Source: Poteriospumella lacustris (Eukaryota; Sar; Chrysophyceae; Chromulinales; Dinobryaceae). Taken from it: a DNA stretch of 64,000 nt. Made by a program: the position numbers and the translations under genes. Below, one piece after another: positions 1 to 11,991 of this stretch. Position 1 is the stretch's first letter, and each line of letters begins with the position of its first letter. Below the pieces are notes generated by a model. The model had not been told where the DNA came from, searched no databases, and was given only the letters and a program-made list of their open reading frames with translations. The stretch spans positions 19,121 through 83,120 of the forward strand of contig SMOI01000086.1 of assembly GCA_008000375.1 (NCBI GenBank), read 5' to 3'.

Positions 1-1875
1 CGGCTGCAGCGGAGCCAGAGTCGCTGGCGGCGGAAACAGCGATGGACATCGCCAGTCCGATCCGCGAAACGGTCCGTCCCGCAGAGCCCGAAGAAGTCGA
101 ACAGCCCGAGGAAGCTTCCGATGAAGCCCACTGCGACGCCGCCGACGAGGCGATCGAGTCGATGGACGCTGCGCCCGAAGCGACCGTCGTCGAGGAGCCG
201 CAGCCAGAGCCGGAGGCCGAGGCGGACAAGGAGGAGGACGACATCAGCGACATCGAGGAAGACGCCTCCGTGTCCGCCTCTGTTGCGGCCGACGTCCTGC
301 AGGAGACGACCGCCTCGGCGCTGTCGCAGCAGTCGGAGTCGAGCGTGTTCCAGCAGTCCTCGAAGAGCTCGCTGTCCTCGACCAACAGCGGCCTCAGCCA
401 CGCCAGCGAGCCCGTGAAGAAGCCCACGAACCTGGTCAACCTGTCCAACAGCGCGAGCTCCTTCCTCGACAAGCCCGCGACCAAGCCCATGGTGGTACGT
501 TTTGCTCGTCTCCTTTGCTGTGTCGCTGCATCTCAACCGTCGGTGCGAACGTAGCCGGCGCTGGCCAAGGCGAAGCTGCTGAAGGAGCAAGAGGAGCTCA
601 AGGAGCAGAAGCGCAAGGAGTTGAAGGCCGCGAAAGCCGCTGGTGCCATGGGAGGCAGCAAGCCCGCGGCGAGCTCCGCCGCGGCTGCGGCTGCGTCTGA
701 GTCGAACTCGGTGCGCTCGCCGTGGGGCAAGATGGCGAAGGGCATCAAGAACGTGGCCGAGGACGTGAAGAGCAAGATCAACCTCTTCAACAAGAAGCCC
801 GCCACGGAGACTGTCGCTGCGAAGCCGCCTACGAAGCAGCCGTTTGACGTCCGCGCGACGGAGTCGAAGGCGTCGCTGTCGGCGGCGCCGCCCGCCACGC
901 CCGCAGCCGTAGCCGCAGCCGCGCCCTCTCCTGTTGCAGTCGCGCCCGTGTCGGCCGCCCCTCCTGCGCCAGTTGTGGAGGCCCCCGCCGCTGTGATTGC
1001 CGCGCCGCCTGCGCCCCCAGCGGTAGAGGCCGCCCAGCCAGCGGCGCACGTGCTGCCGCCGAAGTCGGCGATCAAGGAGATCCTCAAGAACTACCACGAC
1101 GCCGTGGCCTCTCCGATCAGCACCAAGCCCGCCCCTGTCATCTCCGTTGCGTCGGTGGCATCTCCCGTTGCGCCAGTCGCCTCCATTCCGATGCCCGTCG
1201 CGTCGGTTCTGGCGCCTGTCGCGCCGGCGCCGCTGGCTGCACCCGTCGCCCCGGTGGTCCCGTCGCCCGTTGTGGCCACTCTGCAGCCTGCCGAGCCCCA
1301 CGTCCTTCGAGAGCAGGTCGTGGTCCCCGTCCAGTCGACTGTCGCTGCTCCTGCGCAGGCCGCAGCGGTCGCAGCGCAGCCCGCCGCGCAGGAGGAAGAG
1401 GAGGACGACTACGACCCCGCCAACAACTACCAGATCGAGGACACGTACGTTCCCTTCGCCTGATTGTCCGTCTCATGATGCCGCTTGACTCGATGCTTCG
1501 TACAGACCCGACTCCGACGACTCGGACGGAGGCTCCGGCACCGACGACGAGGACGAGTCCAACAAGAAGAAGCAGCAGGTGCCCGAGTGGGCTCGCGGCG
1601 ACGCCCTGCGCGAGGCCTTGGAGCGTCAGTACGGCCTCAACGGCCACGCGCTCATGGACCCCGACCTCATCTTCCCCGAGGTGCAGTCGTGCTCGCTCGA
1701 GGAGATCTTCGGCCGCAAGGAGGGACTGTCGCGCAAGTACTCGGCGCGCACCAGTTCCGCGCACTGGGACGCAGACGAACTGACGCTGGTCGAGAAGCGG
1801 CAGTACCGGGTGCACATGGGCTACGAGCAGAACCCTGGCGCCAGTGCCGGTGGTCGGCCAGTGAAGCTGCACTGA
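1..1875 (+). CDS. INCENP: Inner centromere protein (INCENP) homologue, 5' partial
   Basis: Scaffold of the chromosomal passenger complex that binds and activates Aurora B kinase at centromeres and the spindle midzone. I read three exons: <1..494, 555..1444 and 1506..1875; both introns begin GTACGT and end TAG or CAG, and the frame stays open across them and back to the window edge, so the 5' end is missing. The N-terminal and middle parts are low-complexity Ala/Pro/Glu-rich with a short charged helix (KLLKEQEELKEQKRKEL). The C-terminus carries the diagnostic IN-box: VPEWARGDALREAL, then an acidic stretch, LEEIFG, and the RTSSAHW motif, whose TSS serines are the family's Aurora B phosphorylation site. 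About twenty further residues follow. The lack of a visible N-terminal CEN box simply reflects the truncation. Confidence 0.85.
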
Positions 1876-2181
1876 GCCGGCGGTGACGTTGGCGGCGCGC
1901 GATGGTCGCGGAGGCGTCAGTGGGCGATTCCTTCGCAGTCCGTCCGCGCGGCCTCACCCCTTTTTTCTGTATTTTGTTTGTTTCCCGTCGCGGCGTGACT
2001 CCGAATGATCCGCCGCCGCAGCCGCGGCGGTCGCAGTAACTAGTTTTCTCTCACCCCGCAGCAGCGTTGAAGCGAAGCAAAATAATGGTCGGACGGAAGT
2101 CCGCGGGGTTACAGAGGCAATATTGTACATGTTGAGGAGGGTGGATGTGGACGCGGATCAATGAGCGGCGAGGCCGACGCG
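1876..2181. other. Convergent intergenic region, INCENP/NDUFB9
   Basis: About 300 bp between the stop codons of INCENP (plus) and the NDUFB9 gene (minus). It holds 3' UTR-like sequence with T-rich stretches near 1960-1985 and no open frame I trust. Confidence 0.5.
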
Positions 2182-2792
2182 TTACTTGCCGATGAAGTAC
2201 TTCTTGTTGGCGGGGTCGACGAGGACCGGCTCGCCGTACTCCTGGTCGTCCGGCACGTTGGACATGTCGATGTTCAGTCGGCGGCGAGAGATGCCCTCGG
2301 GAATACCATCGGGGAACAGCGCCTCGAGAGGAGGTGCGGGGTTACGCATGAAGAGAGATCCACCAGGCATATATGCTTGGATGACCGGGTCTGGGTGAGT
2401 GGCATCGAAGAGGCGCTGCTGGGCGTCCTTGATGAGGGTTCTGGTCTGAGCAGAGTCTGTAGATCGAAATGCATCAGAAAGAGAAAAGAGAAAAGGGAAA
2501 CGTTCGAGCTTGCACAATTACCAACTGGCCAGTGCTTGTTGGCGTTGAATTCGGCGCGGATCTTCGTCGCGGTTTCATTGAACACGTCTCGGCTCTCGGA
2601 CCAACTGACAATATTTCTCAAAGCGCTGCAGAAACGTTGCCAAAACAAATAATCATTTCGGGCTTCCGAGAATCCACAGTTCCAAAAGAATGCTACAACT
2701 TACTGTCGGTACAATCGCATGATCTCCTGCTGGTGAGACAGCTTGGCAGCGATCTTGTACGTGGCGGCGACTGCTTGAAAGTGCTTATCCAT
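2182..2792 (-). CDS. NDUFB9: NADH:ubiquinone oxidoreductase subunit B22 (LYR-motif protein)
   Basis: Accessory subunit of mitochondrial complex I, an LYR-family protein that binds acyl carrier protein in the membrane arm. Three exons on the minus strand: 2704..2792, 2522..2625 and 2182..2456; junctions keep the frame (donors GTAAGT and GTAATT, acceptors CAG). The spliced protein begins MDKHFQAVAATYKIAAKLSH and has the family hallmark HQQEIMRLYRHALRNIVSW, equivalent to the HQQ...LYK.LRHLESW of animal B22, then the KIRAEF helix. The third exon carries LIKDAQQRLFDATHPDP and a PGG turn, matching the family's hydropathy and length (about 155 residues). The ATG at 2792 is the first in frame after an in-frame AG. 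It converges with INCENP. Confidence 0.85.
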
Positions 2793-3176
2793 TTTTGACT
2801 GAAACAAACGCTGTGAATAAGGGAGAATGTGATGTGGCTGGTCACAATCTTCGAGCCAAAGCAAGACGAGGCGAAAGACTGATGAATAGGACCACTGTGG
2901 GGTCTGGCGCTGCGAACGCGACCGCCGCGAAACAACTCACAGATGTCGCCGACGACAACAACAGACAGTAGTGACAAACGACAAGTGCCAGAAGTGTGTT
3001 GGAGGACATTTATGTCAGACTGCTCAGTTGATAATGTGATTACAAGTGGTGAAGTGGTGTCCTGCTCCACGTGCAGTGAGCAGTGAGCAGGACGTGAGAG
3101 TGACGAAACCAGCGAGGTCATCGATCTTCAATAAATTCATTTGTGAAATCGATATCAAGGTGAAGACGTCTGTGAC
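2793..3176. other. Divergent promoter region, NDUFB9/DPM2
   Basis: About 380 bp between the divergent starts of NDUFB9 (minus) and DPM2 (plus). Short open frames exist on both strands but show no family resemblance or conserved codon pattern. It presumably holds both promoters; I see no clear TATA box. Confidence 0.45.
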
Positions 3177-3498
3177 ATGGGGGTTGCAGATAAGACTCTC
3201 GGAACCATTTTGGTCGCGGCAGCCGCCGTCATTTTCGCGTACTATTCGGCATGGGTCTTCTTGTTGGTAAGTACCCACCTCGCTGCCATTGAGCGAAACA
3301 GACATATCGTCACAACGAAGACTTGTTGTTGTTGTATAGCCATTTGCAGACAAAGACAATGTCATGTTTCGTCTGTTCCTGCCGCAGGAATACGCGATTC
3401 TCATTCCGGCCTTGCTGCTGGTGCTCGCCATATTCGTAGTCAGTTTGTTCATTTCGTTCGTTCTATACAAAGAAGCAAGCAAAAAGAAGACAAAGTAG
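3177..3498 (+). CDS. DPM2: Dolichol-phosphate mannosyltransferase regulatory subunit 2
   Basis: Small ER membrane subunit that stabilises the DPM1/DPM3 dolichol-phosphate mannose synthase and also takes part in GPI-anchor synthesis. Two exons: 3177..3266 and 3340..3498, joined at a GTAAGT donor and a TATAG acceptor. The 82-residue product has the family layout: a first hydrophobic helix ending FAYYSAWVFLL (compare FTYYTAWVILLP in animals), a short polar loop with PFADKDNVMFRLFLP, a second helix EYAILIPALLLVLAIF, and a lysine-rich tail KEASKKKTK. Length is nearly the same as the animal protein (about 84). It converges with the next gene, 63 bp away. Confidence 0.9.
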
Positions 3499-3561
3499 TG
3501 TAAGGTCCTCCAGGTCCGTTGTTTTGTAAATAGTTTTTCCTTCCACGGGCGACAATTCGTG

Positions 3562-5706
3562 TCACAATGACGCAGGCGGTGGCGGTGGCAGCTGCTCGGC
3601 TCGCGACATGTCGATCAGCGGCGACGACGGTGACAGCGGCAGCAAGTTCTCGTGCTCCTCCCCCGCCTCTTCGAAGATGGCTTCGTCGATGTCGTCCAAC
3701 ATGGCGACGTCGATGCCCCAGGCCCGCGCGATCGCGTCGCGCTCCTCGTACATCGCGTCTTCCTCGTCGCGCAGGCGATCGGTGTCGGACAGTCGCCTGG
3801 CGCGGGCGAGTTCCCTCGTCACCTGCGCCGCTTCTTCGCGTGTCACGTTGAGTTCGGGTAGTCCCAGCATGGCAGCCTCGCGGCGTAGCAGCGGATAAAG
3901 CTCAACGACAAAGGCTTTCGCTGCGGCTATCTGGTCGTCCAGAACGTGCGCCGCCTCTGCGTCACCGCGCCCCATAGCGACCTCGTCAGCCACGCGGTCT
4001 TCGTTGTGCTGGATGTACATCAGCGTGTAGCGCGCAAGACTCTCCAGTTCCGTCCGCGGGAGCAGTGCGGACGCGTCGGGGTCGTTCTCCAGCCAGTCGC
4101 CGCCGGAGACGTTCTCCGCCAGCGGCTCCGGCAGCACCGATCGCTCGATGCCGAAGAGATCGGCGACTTTGGCGAGCCAACCATCGTCGTTGAGCTCGAT
4201 CGCCACCTGCAGCGGCATCGGCAGCTCCTTCGGCCGGTACACGTCGATGTGCACCGCGGCCTGGTGTTGGCGGAACCAGCCGTGCTCTGGTGTGTCGAGG
4301 TCGAAGCTCCCGCCCCACTCCGCGTCGGACCGAAGCCGCCTGCCCTCGCGATCGACCTTTCGCTGCAGCTCCTCGGCGCTGTGCGCCATTACCTCATGCA
4401 GTCGACTGGTTCGATGAAAGAGCAGGTTCGTGTGCTTGTAAATCTAAAGCAACAGCAACAGGAACGGTTAACGCGGCATGCGGCCGGGCGAGCGTCGCGT
4501 ACGTTACCAGGCTCATCTGCAGCATTCCCTCAAGGGCGCACACGCGGCGGTAGAGGTCATCGAACGCAATGCCATTCGTGTCGCAGAAGCGGTCCACAAA
4601 TCTGATCGCAGTGACAAGAGGCAGCGGATTGGTGAAGCGGAGGCAGCGAAGCATCATCGCCGCAGACTGACGCATTACCTCCTCAGCTGCGCGGGATGCG
4701 CGACGAAGTACGCCTCGTGGAGGAGGCGCAGCTCGGGCGCCACGCGCCGGTAGAGTGTTGGGTGCATCGTAGCGATATCTTGCGACGCGTTTCGAAAGAG
4801 CTCCGCGGACAGCGTCGGTGTCAGGACCTGCTCGTGCAGAACGAGCTTCCGTTCGACCTCGAAGAACGTGTCCGCGTCGGGTGCAGCGAGGCGACTCGTC
4901 AACTCCTCGATGCCGCACTGCACCTCGTAGTCAAACTCCAGGCGACGCGCGAGAAGCAGCGCGAAGAACAGCGACAACTCGACCTCGTCCCAAGCCGCCG
5001 CCCAAAGGTGCATCGACGCTACACGCGGCAGGTGCGTCTCTACGCGAGTGTGCGCTTTGGCGAGTTCGACGTACGCGGGGAACATGACCTGGTCGCTCAC
5101 CGCGACGTAGCGCTCGCGCACTTTCTTCAAGAACTCCATTTGACGCGTGTCATTGCGGCTTTGTGCGTACAGTTTGGCTCTGGTGACGGCGCGAACGAAG
5201 AGGGCTGGCGGCACGTGCTCGATATTCGCGCGCACGAAGAGCTTCGCCTCGTCGATGTCTTCACATACGCCTAGAAAGCGATCGAGTATACCGCCGTAAG
5301 TGAGCTGGGAGGGAGGCAGTCGATGTCTTTCGAGAAGACGCGGGTCCGTCAGCTGCGGAAAGACCAGCGACCTTCGCTCGGTGGTGGTCTTCGCCACGGC
5401 GTGCGCATGTCTGCTCCAGTACAAATGGGCTGGGATCACGCGCTTCGTAAACGGCGGGGGATAACGAGGTTCTCTCCAGAGCAGCACTTCCAGATCGCTG
5501 GAACTGGTTGCCATCTGTCCGCTGCAACGTCTCGCCGTCCATGGCGACCGCATCCAATTGGCGCCTGCAGGCGGACGAAACCGTTGAAGAGTGCAAGCAG
5601 AGCACGAATAATAACCGTACTTACGCAAAGGAATCCGAGAACGCAATGAATCACAAAGAAATACGATAAACTGAAGAATAAGAACGGAGACCACAGCCGT
5701 TGACAT
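3562..5706 (-). CDS. Unrecognised four-exon protein with N-terminal hydrophobic segment
   Basis: I do not recognise this protein. Four exons on the minus strand keep one frame: 5625..5706, 4679..5564, 4508..4601 and 3562..4443, giving about 647 residues. Donors are GTAAGT, GTAATG and GTAACG; acceptors end CAG or TAG. The start (MSTAVVSVLILQFIVFLCDS) makes a hydrophobic signal-anchor or leader. The rest is largely predicted helical and charged, with many Leu/Arg/Glu positions and no obvious catalytic motif; the C-terminus ends in an acidic then proline-rich tail (LPPPPPASL). The first intron is 60 nt and stop-free in frame, so an unspliced transcript would still be translatable. A start at an internal MATSSSDLEV (about 40 residues in) is possible. 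The exon joins are sound; the function is unknown. Confidence 0.6.
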
Positions 5707-6280
5707 GACATGAACGAGAGGAGAGCCTTCCGCTGGTTGCTCTCCACGGGCCTGGTGTCCCCACTCCCTTGAATCCTATCAAAGCAGGTCGACCCTAGCA
5801 GCAGGTAGATTCAAGAGAGTTCTTGATTGGGGTTGTGTCGTGAAAGAAACGAGACAAATAAAAAAGACCTAAAGTTCGCTGTATGCAGCGGACAGCGTCG
5901 ACAAGCTCCGTGCTCGTCGCCATGCACACCGGAACACCTGAACCACCCGCGGCCGCCGCGTGCGTCAGTCCAATGTGCGGGCTTGAAAGGAGGACAGCGC
6001 CACCTTTGCATTTCATGCGTTCAAGAAGGACGGCAGTCCACAGTCCTCTCTCGAAAGCGCCCTTCTCTCAGTCCAGCCATGCGAGAAGAATCGATGCTCG
6101 ACGACGGCATCGCTTTTGTCTCTCGATGGCGGTCAACAATCCTGAAGAAGTATGTTCACTCGCACTGCCAATGTGTCCGGTTTCAACAGGAGTCCGACAA
6201 TATTCAATGATATTACAGTGAAACAAGGAGACTCTCGAGTACGAACGGATCACATATACAGTATACACACATGGCAGCGC
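5707..6280. other. Intergenic, 3' flank of VWA gene copy 1 (duplicated segment)
   Basis: No gene recognised. From about 5911 to 6280 the sequence is a diverged-then-identical copy of 11992-12351, i.e. the 3' flank of the VWA gene was duplicated along with it. Identity rises sharply at the shared sequence starting near 6016 (TGCGTTCAAGAAGGACGGCA). Confidence 0.6.
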
Positions 6281-9200
6281 TCACAGCGCTGCCAACTTCG
6301 CCGCCAGGTGGTCGCGGTAGACGCGCACAATCTGCTCGGGGAAGCGCTGCTCCTCCAGCTGCGCGACGGTCAGACCAGCGCGTGCCAGGGCCTCGGCAGC
6401 GACGGCCGACAGCGATGACAGACTGTCGCCGTCCTTCGCACCCGGCGCAAGGTGCAGCGGCAGGCCAAGCGCCAGTCGCACCGGGTGGAGCATTGAGGCG
6501 CGCAGGTCGCGCTGCAGGCGCTGCCAGTCACTCTCGCGCGTCGTCGACAGCTCCTTCGCCTTGGCTTTCTCCGTGCTACGAGCGGCGGCGATTTCGTCTG
6601 AGACGGTCGCAGGAGCATGCGCAGTGGTGGGCTCCGCGGCTTCCGCCGGTGTCTTCACCAAATCTGCTGACACTTCGTGTTCGATTGAGGTGACCGGCGG
6701 AGTCGTGGCTACCTCGGCAGCTGGCGCAACAGCATCGGCATCGGCGAGTGGCTTCACGGCCAGATCGATGGCATCGAGGTGGAGGCTCTGACGCAACGAC
6801 GCGAGCAGCGTCAGCGCCAGCGACGACAGCGTCAGACCGTCGGCGGACTGGAGGCCCACGAGGTCCTTCGCCACGACGCTGCCCACCACTGCCGTCGACA
6901 GCTGCTCGACCAGCTGCGTGCGGAAGCTACTGTCCGCTGAGGCCATCGTCACGGTGCCGAAGCCTGCGCCACCAAAGCGGTCCGCATACGGCTGGCGCAG
7001 CGCATCGAGCGTCTCGCCTTCGTCGGAGCCGTAGAGGACGCAGAAGAACGTGTCGACCTCAAGCTCAACCGCGAGGTGCTCGATGCACTGCTCCAGCGAC
7101 GGATAAGTCGAGTCGAGCTGGTCCGGACAGCGACCCGTTGGGTAGTCGTCATCGTGGCCCGCGCTGAAGCCGTGAGCGGGCGCGTCGGTGATGACGACAC
7201 AGAAGCGCAAGTCGCTGCGCCAGTCGAGGCCCCGCGCCGCGACGAGGCCCGACAACATGTCCTCGGGCGCGTCTGCGCCGCCGTCCGCCTGTTGCCGCTG
7301 AATCTGGTCGACGACGTCGCCCACGTCACAGGCGTCGCGGAAATCGACCGTCACGACGCGCTCGCGGTCGGAGAAGTCGCGGTAGCCCACCAGAGCGACG
7401 CGCACGTTGCGCAGCCGCGTCGACACTTGGATCTCCGAGATGAGCGCGACGAGCTCGCGCTTGACGCTGTCCATCCACGACCCCATCGACCCGGTGAAGT
7501 CCACGAGAAACAGCACGTCCGCCGTCATCGTCGCGGCGTCCGTCGGCAGCGCGCGACGACGCATCGACGGCGCGCGGGGCACGAAGGGAACTTCTTCCTC
7601 GCCCGTGTCGCCTTTCCCAACTCGCAGCCGATGCACGCGGAACGTGCGCAGCGTCGGTCGCGTGTCGGCGCTCTGGAGCGTCTGCAGCGCGGCGTGGAAC
7701 GCTTCGCTGCGCTCGTCGTAGACGCAGAAGTGGACACACAGACACACGACGTCCACGACGGCGGCGTCACCCGCTTCGTCCACATGGCGCGCCGTGTGCT
7801 CCGTCAGCGCGAGCGCCAGCGACTCGCGGATGCGCGTGAGGTTCTCGTCGGCGTCGTCGACGGCGCTCGTCGCGAAGACGTGCGCGGCGGTGTCGAGCAA
7901 CCAGCGCGCGAGGTCGGCGGCCTCGTCGGGCGTCTCGACGACGTGGCCGTCCAGCACGAAGAAGCGCGACCGCTGCGCCAGCGACAGCAGTGCGGCCGAC
8001 AGCAGCAGCGTCAGACGCGACGTCTCCGTCGTCGCGACGCAGCTGTCGACGACGACGAGCTGCCGCACCGCCGGCGTCTCCTCGGTCCCCGCACTGTCCG
8101 ACGCGGCGCTGCTCTGCAACTCACGCGCCTCGCGAAGCAGCGCCTCGAGTCGCGTGCGCAGGTAAGTGACCGCCTTCCGCGCGCGCAGCGTCAGCAGCAG
8201 CGGCTCATCGGCCTCGACGCCGGCGCCGACCTCTTCGAGGCACTGCGCGACCGCCTGCACCAGCGAGTCGATGTCCGGCACCGCCGACGGATTGCGCAGC
8301 ATCGCCGCCTTCCACCGCTTCTCGGCGATGGGGTCGCGTTTGATGGCCTTCGTGTACTTCGCCAGCGCGCCTTTGTTCGCCGCGCCGAAGCGAATCGCCT
8401 TCGCGTTCTTCGCCACCAGCAGCGGCTCGATCAGGTGGCCGCGCGCCGTCAACACGCCGTTCAGCTTCGTGCGCAGGCGACGATAGGCCGCCAGCAGCGC
8501 ATTGGCGTCCTCCGCGGCGGCCCGGGCGGTGGTGTCCTCCGAGGCACCGCGGCGCTGGTGCAGCAGCTGTGCGACCCGCAGCGCCATCGCCTTGTTGGCG
8601 CGGTGCTTCTTCAGCGCCTCGTCGGCCGCCGTCCACACCTCTGCGCCCGCCGCCGTCGTAATCTTGCGCTGTGGGCGCGGGCGAATCGCTCCCCGACCAC
8701 CGCGGCCACCGCGGCCTCCCCGTCCACCGCGGCCTCCCCGACCGCTGCCTCGACCGGCGTCCTCCGGCGTCGACTCGGCGGCCGGCTCCTCATCGCGCTT
8801 GCGCTTGCGCTCCGTCTTGGCGCTGTCGTGGCGCGACTCGTGCGGCGCATACTTCGACGCGTTCGTCGGGGTGAAAGGACGGCGCGGGGTGGCCGCGGGG
8901 GCAGCCTCGTCGTCGCTCGGCTCAGTCGCGCGGCGCTCCTCCGCAGCGAGCGCCGCCTCGTCGTCGAGCAGTTGCTGCGCGAACAGGCGGCACACGGACT
9001 CGACGAGCGGCTGCTCAGCGACGACGTCACTGGAGGAGCGCAGGAGGAACTCCTCGCCCAGCACCAAGAGGTCGCGCCAGCTGCCGTACACGGGCACCAG
9101 CGGCAGCACCGACAACACCAAATCGTCGAACTTCTGCAGCGCCGCGATGGCCAACAGAATTTCGACGAACAGAGCCCGCTCGCCACTTCCCTCGCCGTCC

Positions 9201-9458
9201 GCCTGGGACTTTTGGTGGTTGCGACGTCTAAACGCCACCAAAATCGCCTGCTTCAACACGCTCCGTGCGTCCTCGCCATCTCTCTCGGCGTACTCCAACA
9301 GAGTGGCGACGGTGCCGGCCATCGTTGATGCCTCGCCTCGATGCGCAACATCCAGATTCACCAGCAGGCGCGCTACTGATTCATCCGACACCGCAGAGCG
9401 AATGGGCTGTTCGTCCTCGAACACAATGGTCTGGGTCACAGTGAGCGTCGCCATCTTC
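5911..9458. repeat. Direct segmental duplication, copy 1
   Basis: The block covering the whole VWA gene plus about 370 bp of 3' flank recurs at 11992-15535 in the same orientation. Coding sequence is almost identical over about 3.1 kb, the exception being an island around 7015-7230. Beyond the start codon the upstream sequences diverge quickly, though short islands of homology (GATGCACACAC, CAAGACTGGC) persist to about 9580 against about 15645. Confidence 0.9.
6281..9454 (-). CDS. TROVE/DUF2828-like plus VWA protein, copy 1
   Basis: Single-exon gene of 1057 residues. I start at the ATG at 9454 (MATLTVTQ) because similarity between the two copies begins exactly there. Seen: an N-terminal helical region with GSGERALFVEILLAIA and VPVYGSWRDLL (about 93-130), then NASKYAPHES (about 198), an RGG-type box (about 235-256), and a helical YRRLRTKLNGVL...KAIRFGAANKGALAKYTKAI stretch (about 320-375). 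This order resembles DUF2828/TROVE (Ro60-like) proteins. A degenerate VWA-like strand-helix (QLVVVDSC, about 465-505) follows, then a convincing VWA domain (about 647-845) with MIDAS residues DFTGSMG, a GGADAPEDML loop and VVITDAPAHG, like VwkA-type VWA domains but with no alpha-kinase. A vault/Ro-like RNA-binding role is an inference. Paralogue at 12352..15531. Confidence 0.7.
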   Translation of the reverse strand: MATLTVTQTIVFEDEQPIRSAVSDESVARLLVNLDVAHRGEASTMAGTVATLLEYAERDGEDARSVLKQAILVAFRRRNHQKSQADGEGSGERALFVEILLAIAALQKFDDLVLSVLPLVPVYGSWRDLLVLGEEFLLRSSSDVVAEQPLVESVCRLFAQQLLDDEAALAAEERRATEPSDDEAAPAATPRRPFTPTNASKYAPHESRHDSAKTERKRKRDEEPAAESTPEDAGRGSGRGGRGGRGGRGGRGGRGAIRPRPQRKITTAAGAEVWTAADEALKKHRANKAMALRVAQLLHQRRGASEDTTARAAAEDANALLAAYRRLRTKLNGVLTARGHLIEPLLVAKNAKAIRFGAANKGALAKYTKAIKRDPIAEKRWKAAMLRNPSAVPDIDSLVQAVAQCLEEVGAGVEADEPLLLTLRARKAVTYLRTRLEALLREARELQSSAASDSAGTEETPAVRQLVVVDSCVATTETSRLTLLLSAALLSLAQRSRFFVLDGHVVETPDEAADLARWLLDTAAHVFATSAVDDADENLTRIRESLALALTEHTARHVDEAGDAAVVDVVCLCVHFCVYDERSEAFHAALQTLQSADTRPTLRTFRVHRLRVGKGDTGEEEVPFVPRAPSMRRRALPTDAATMTADVLFLVDFTGSMGSWMDSVKRELVALISEIQVSTRLRNVRVALVGYRDFSDRERVVTVDFRDACDVGDVVDQIQRQQADGGADAPEDMLSGLVAARGLDWRSDLRFCVVITDAPAHGFSAGHDDDYPTGRCPDQLDSTYPSLEQCIEHLAVELEVDTFFCVLYGSDEGETLDALRQPYADRFGGAGFGTVTMASADSSFRTQLVEQLSTAVVGSVVAKDLVGLQSADGLTLSSLALTLLASLRQSLHLDAIDLAVKPLADADAVAPAAEVATTPPVTSIEHEVSADLVKTPAEAAEPTTAHAPATVSDEIAAARSTEKAKAKELSTTRESDWQRLQRDLRASMLHPVRLALGLPLHLAPGAKDGDSLSSLSAVAAEALARAGLTVAQLEEQRFPEQIVRVYRDHLAAKLAAL

Positions 9459-9837
9459 GCCTCGCCGATGGTCATCGATTGGGTTGTGCAGTCGGCTCTG
9501 AAGCGTTTTACGCTTCTGATGCACACACTACAAGCAAGACTGGCAAGAATCCCTCGTCGAGATCACGAAGAACTCGTCGCTGCGGCTGGGAACCGTCGTC
9601 GTATCTCGAAACGTACGACCCTTAATTAGACGACCACGATGGGAAGCCGCTTTATTAGGCGGCAACCTTTCCAAACGCCAAGTTGGTGTGGGAAAACAAG
9701 GAGCGCCACGGGATCGTTTCACATACGGAATACCAAATACCAAATTTTCTTCAAAGTCAAAGTCAAATACCATTTCACTGAACCCCGAGAAATGTGTAGC
9801 GTTAGCGACTACGTATTGGTAGAAGCGACCCACAAAA
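9455..9837. other. Intergenic, promoter side of VWA copy 1
   Basis: About 380 bp upstream of VWA copy 1, before the inverted repeat begins. It contains an AAGTCAAAGTCAAATACC-type short repeat near 9755-9770 and no credible gene. Confidence 0.45.
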
Positions 9838-10758
<921 letters not shown>

Positions 10759-11021
10759 TAGTATGTCAACAAATTAGTCACCACAGGTTTCAATGAAGCA
10801 GTAGCAGCGGTCGGGTACTATTTAAGCAGGATGAAGAATGACGTAAGAGAATTGGCCAGAGGCTTCCTCCGCCAAGATTGCATCCAGTAGATGACATTCT
10901 TTACGTAACATGTTGTCTCGAGAAAAATGTTCGTATCGATAAGTAACTGCTACTGTTCAAACAAGTCGCCCGTTGAGGTATCCCAAACGCTACTCTAAAA
11001 ACCCTGATTAAGACTGAGACT
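10759..11021. other. Unique spacer between inverted-repeat arms
   Basis: 263 bp separating the two ubiquitin-L40 arms. AT-richer than the surroundings, with no open frame. It would form the loop if the arms paired. Both L40 genes point into it, so it also holds their distal 3' flanks. Confidence 0.8.
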
Positions 11022-11942
<921 letters not shown>

Positions 11943-11991
11943 GTTTCTCCCCTGTGTGACCATCGCAACACGGACAGACGGGAGGAACCTT

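Noticed and set aside
7076-9328. 750-codon plus-strand open frame opposite VWA copy 1 (and its twin at 13147-15405)
   Set aside because: Exactly antisense to a well-supported coding gene; composition (Arg/His/Gln-rich, no hydrophobic cores) is the typical antisense shadow of GC3-rich codons.
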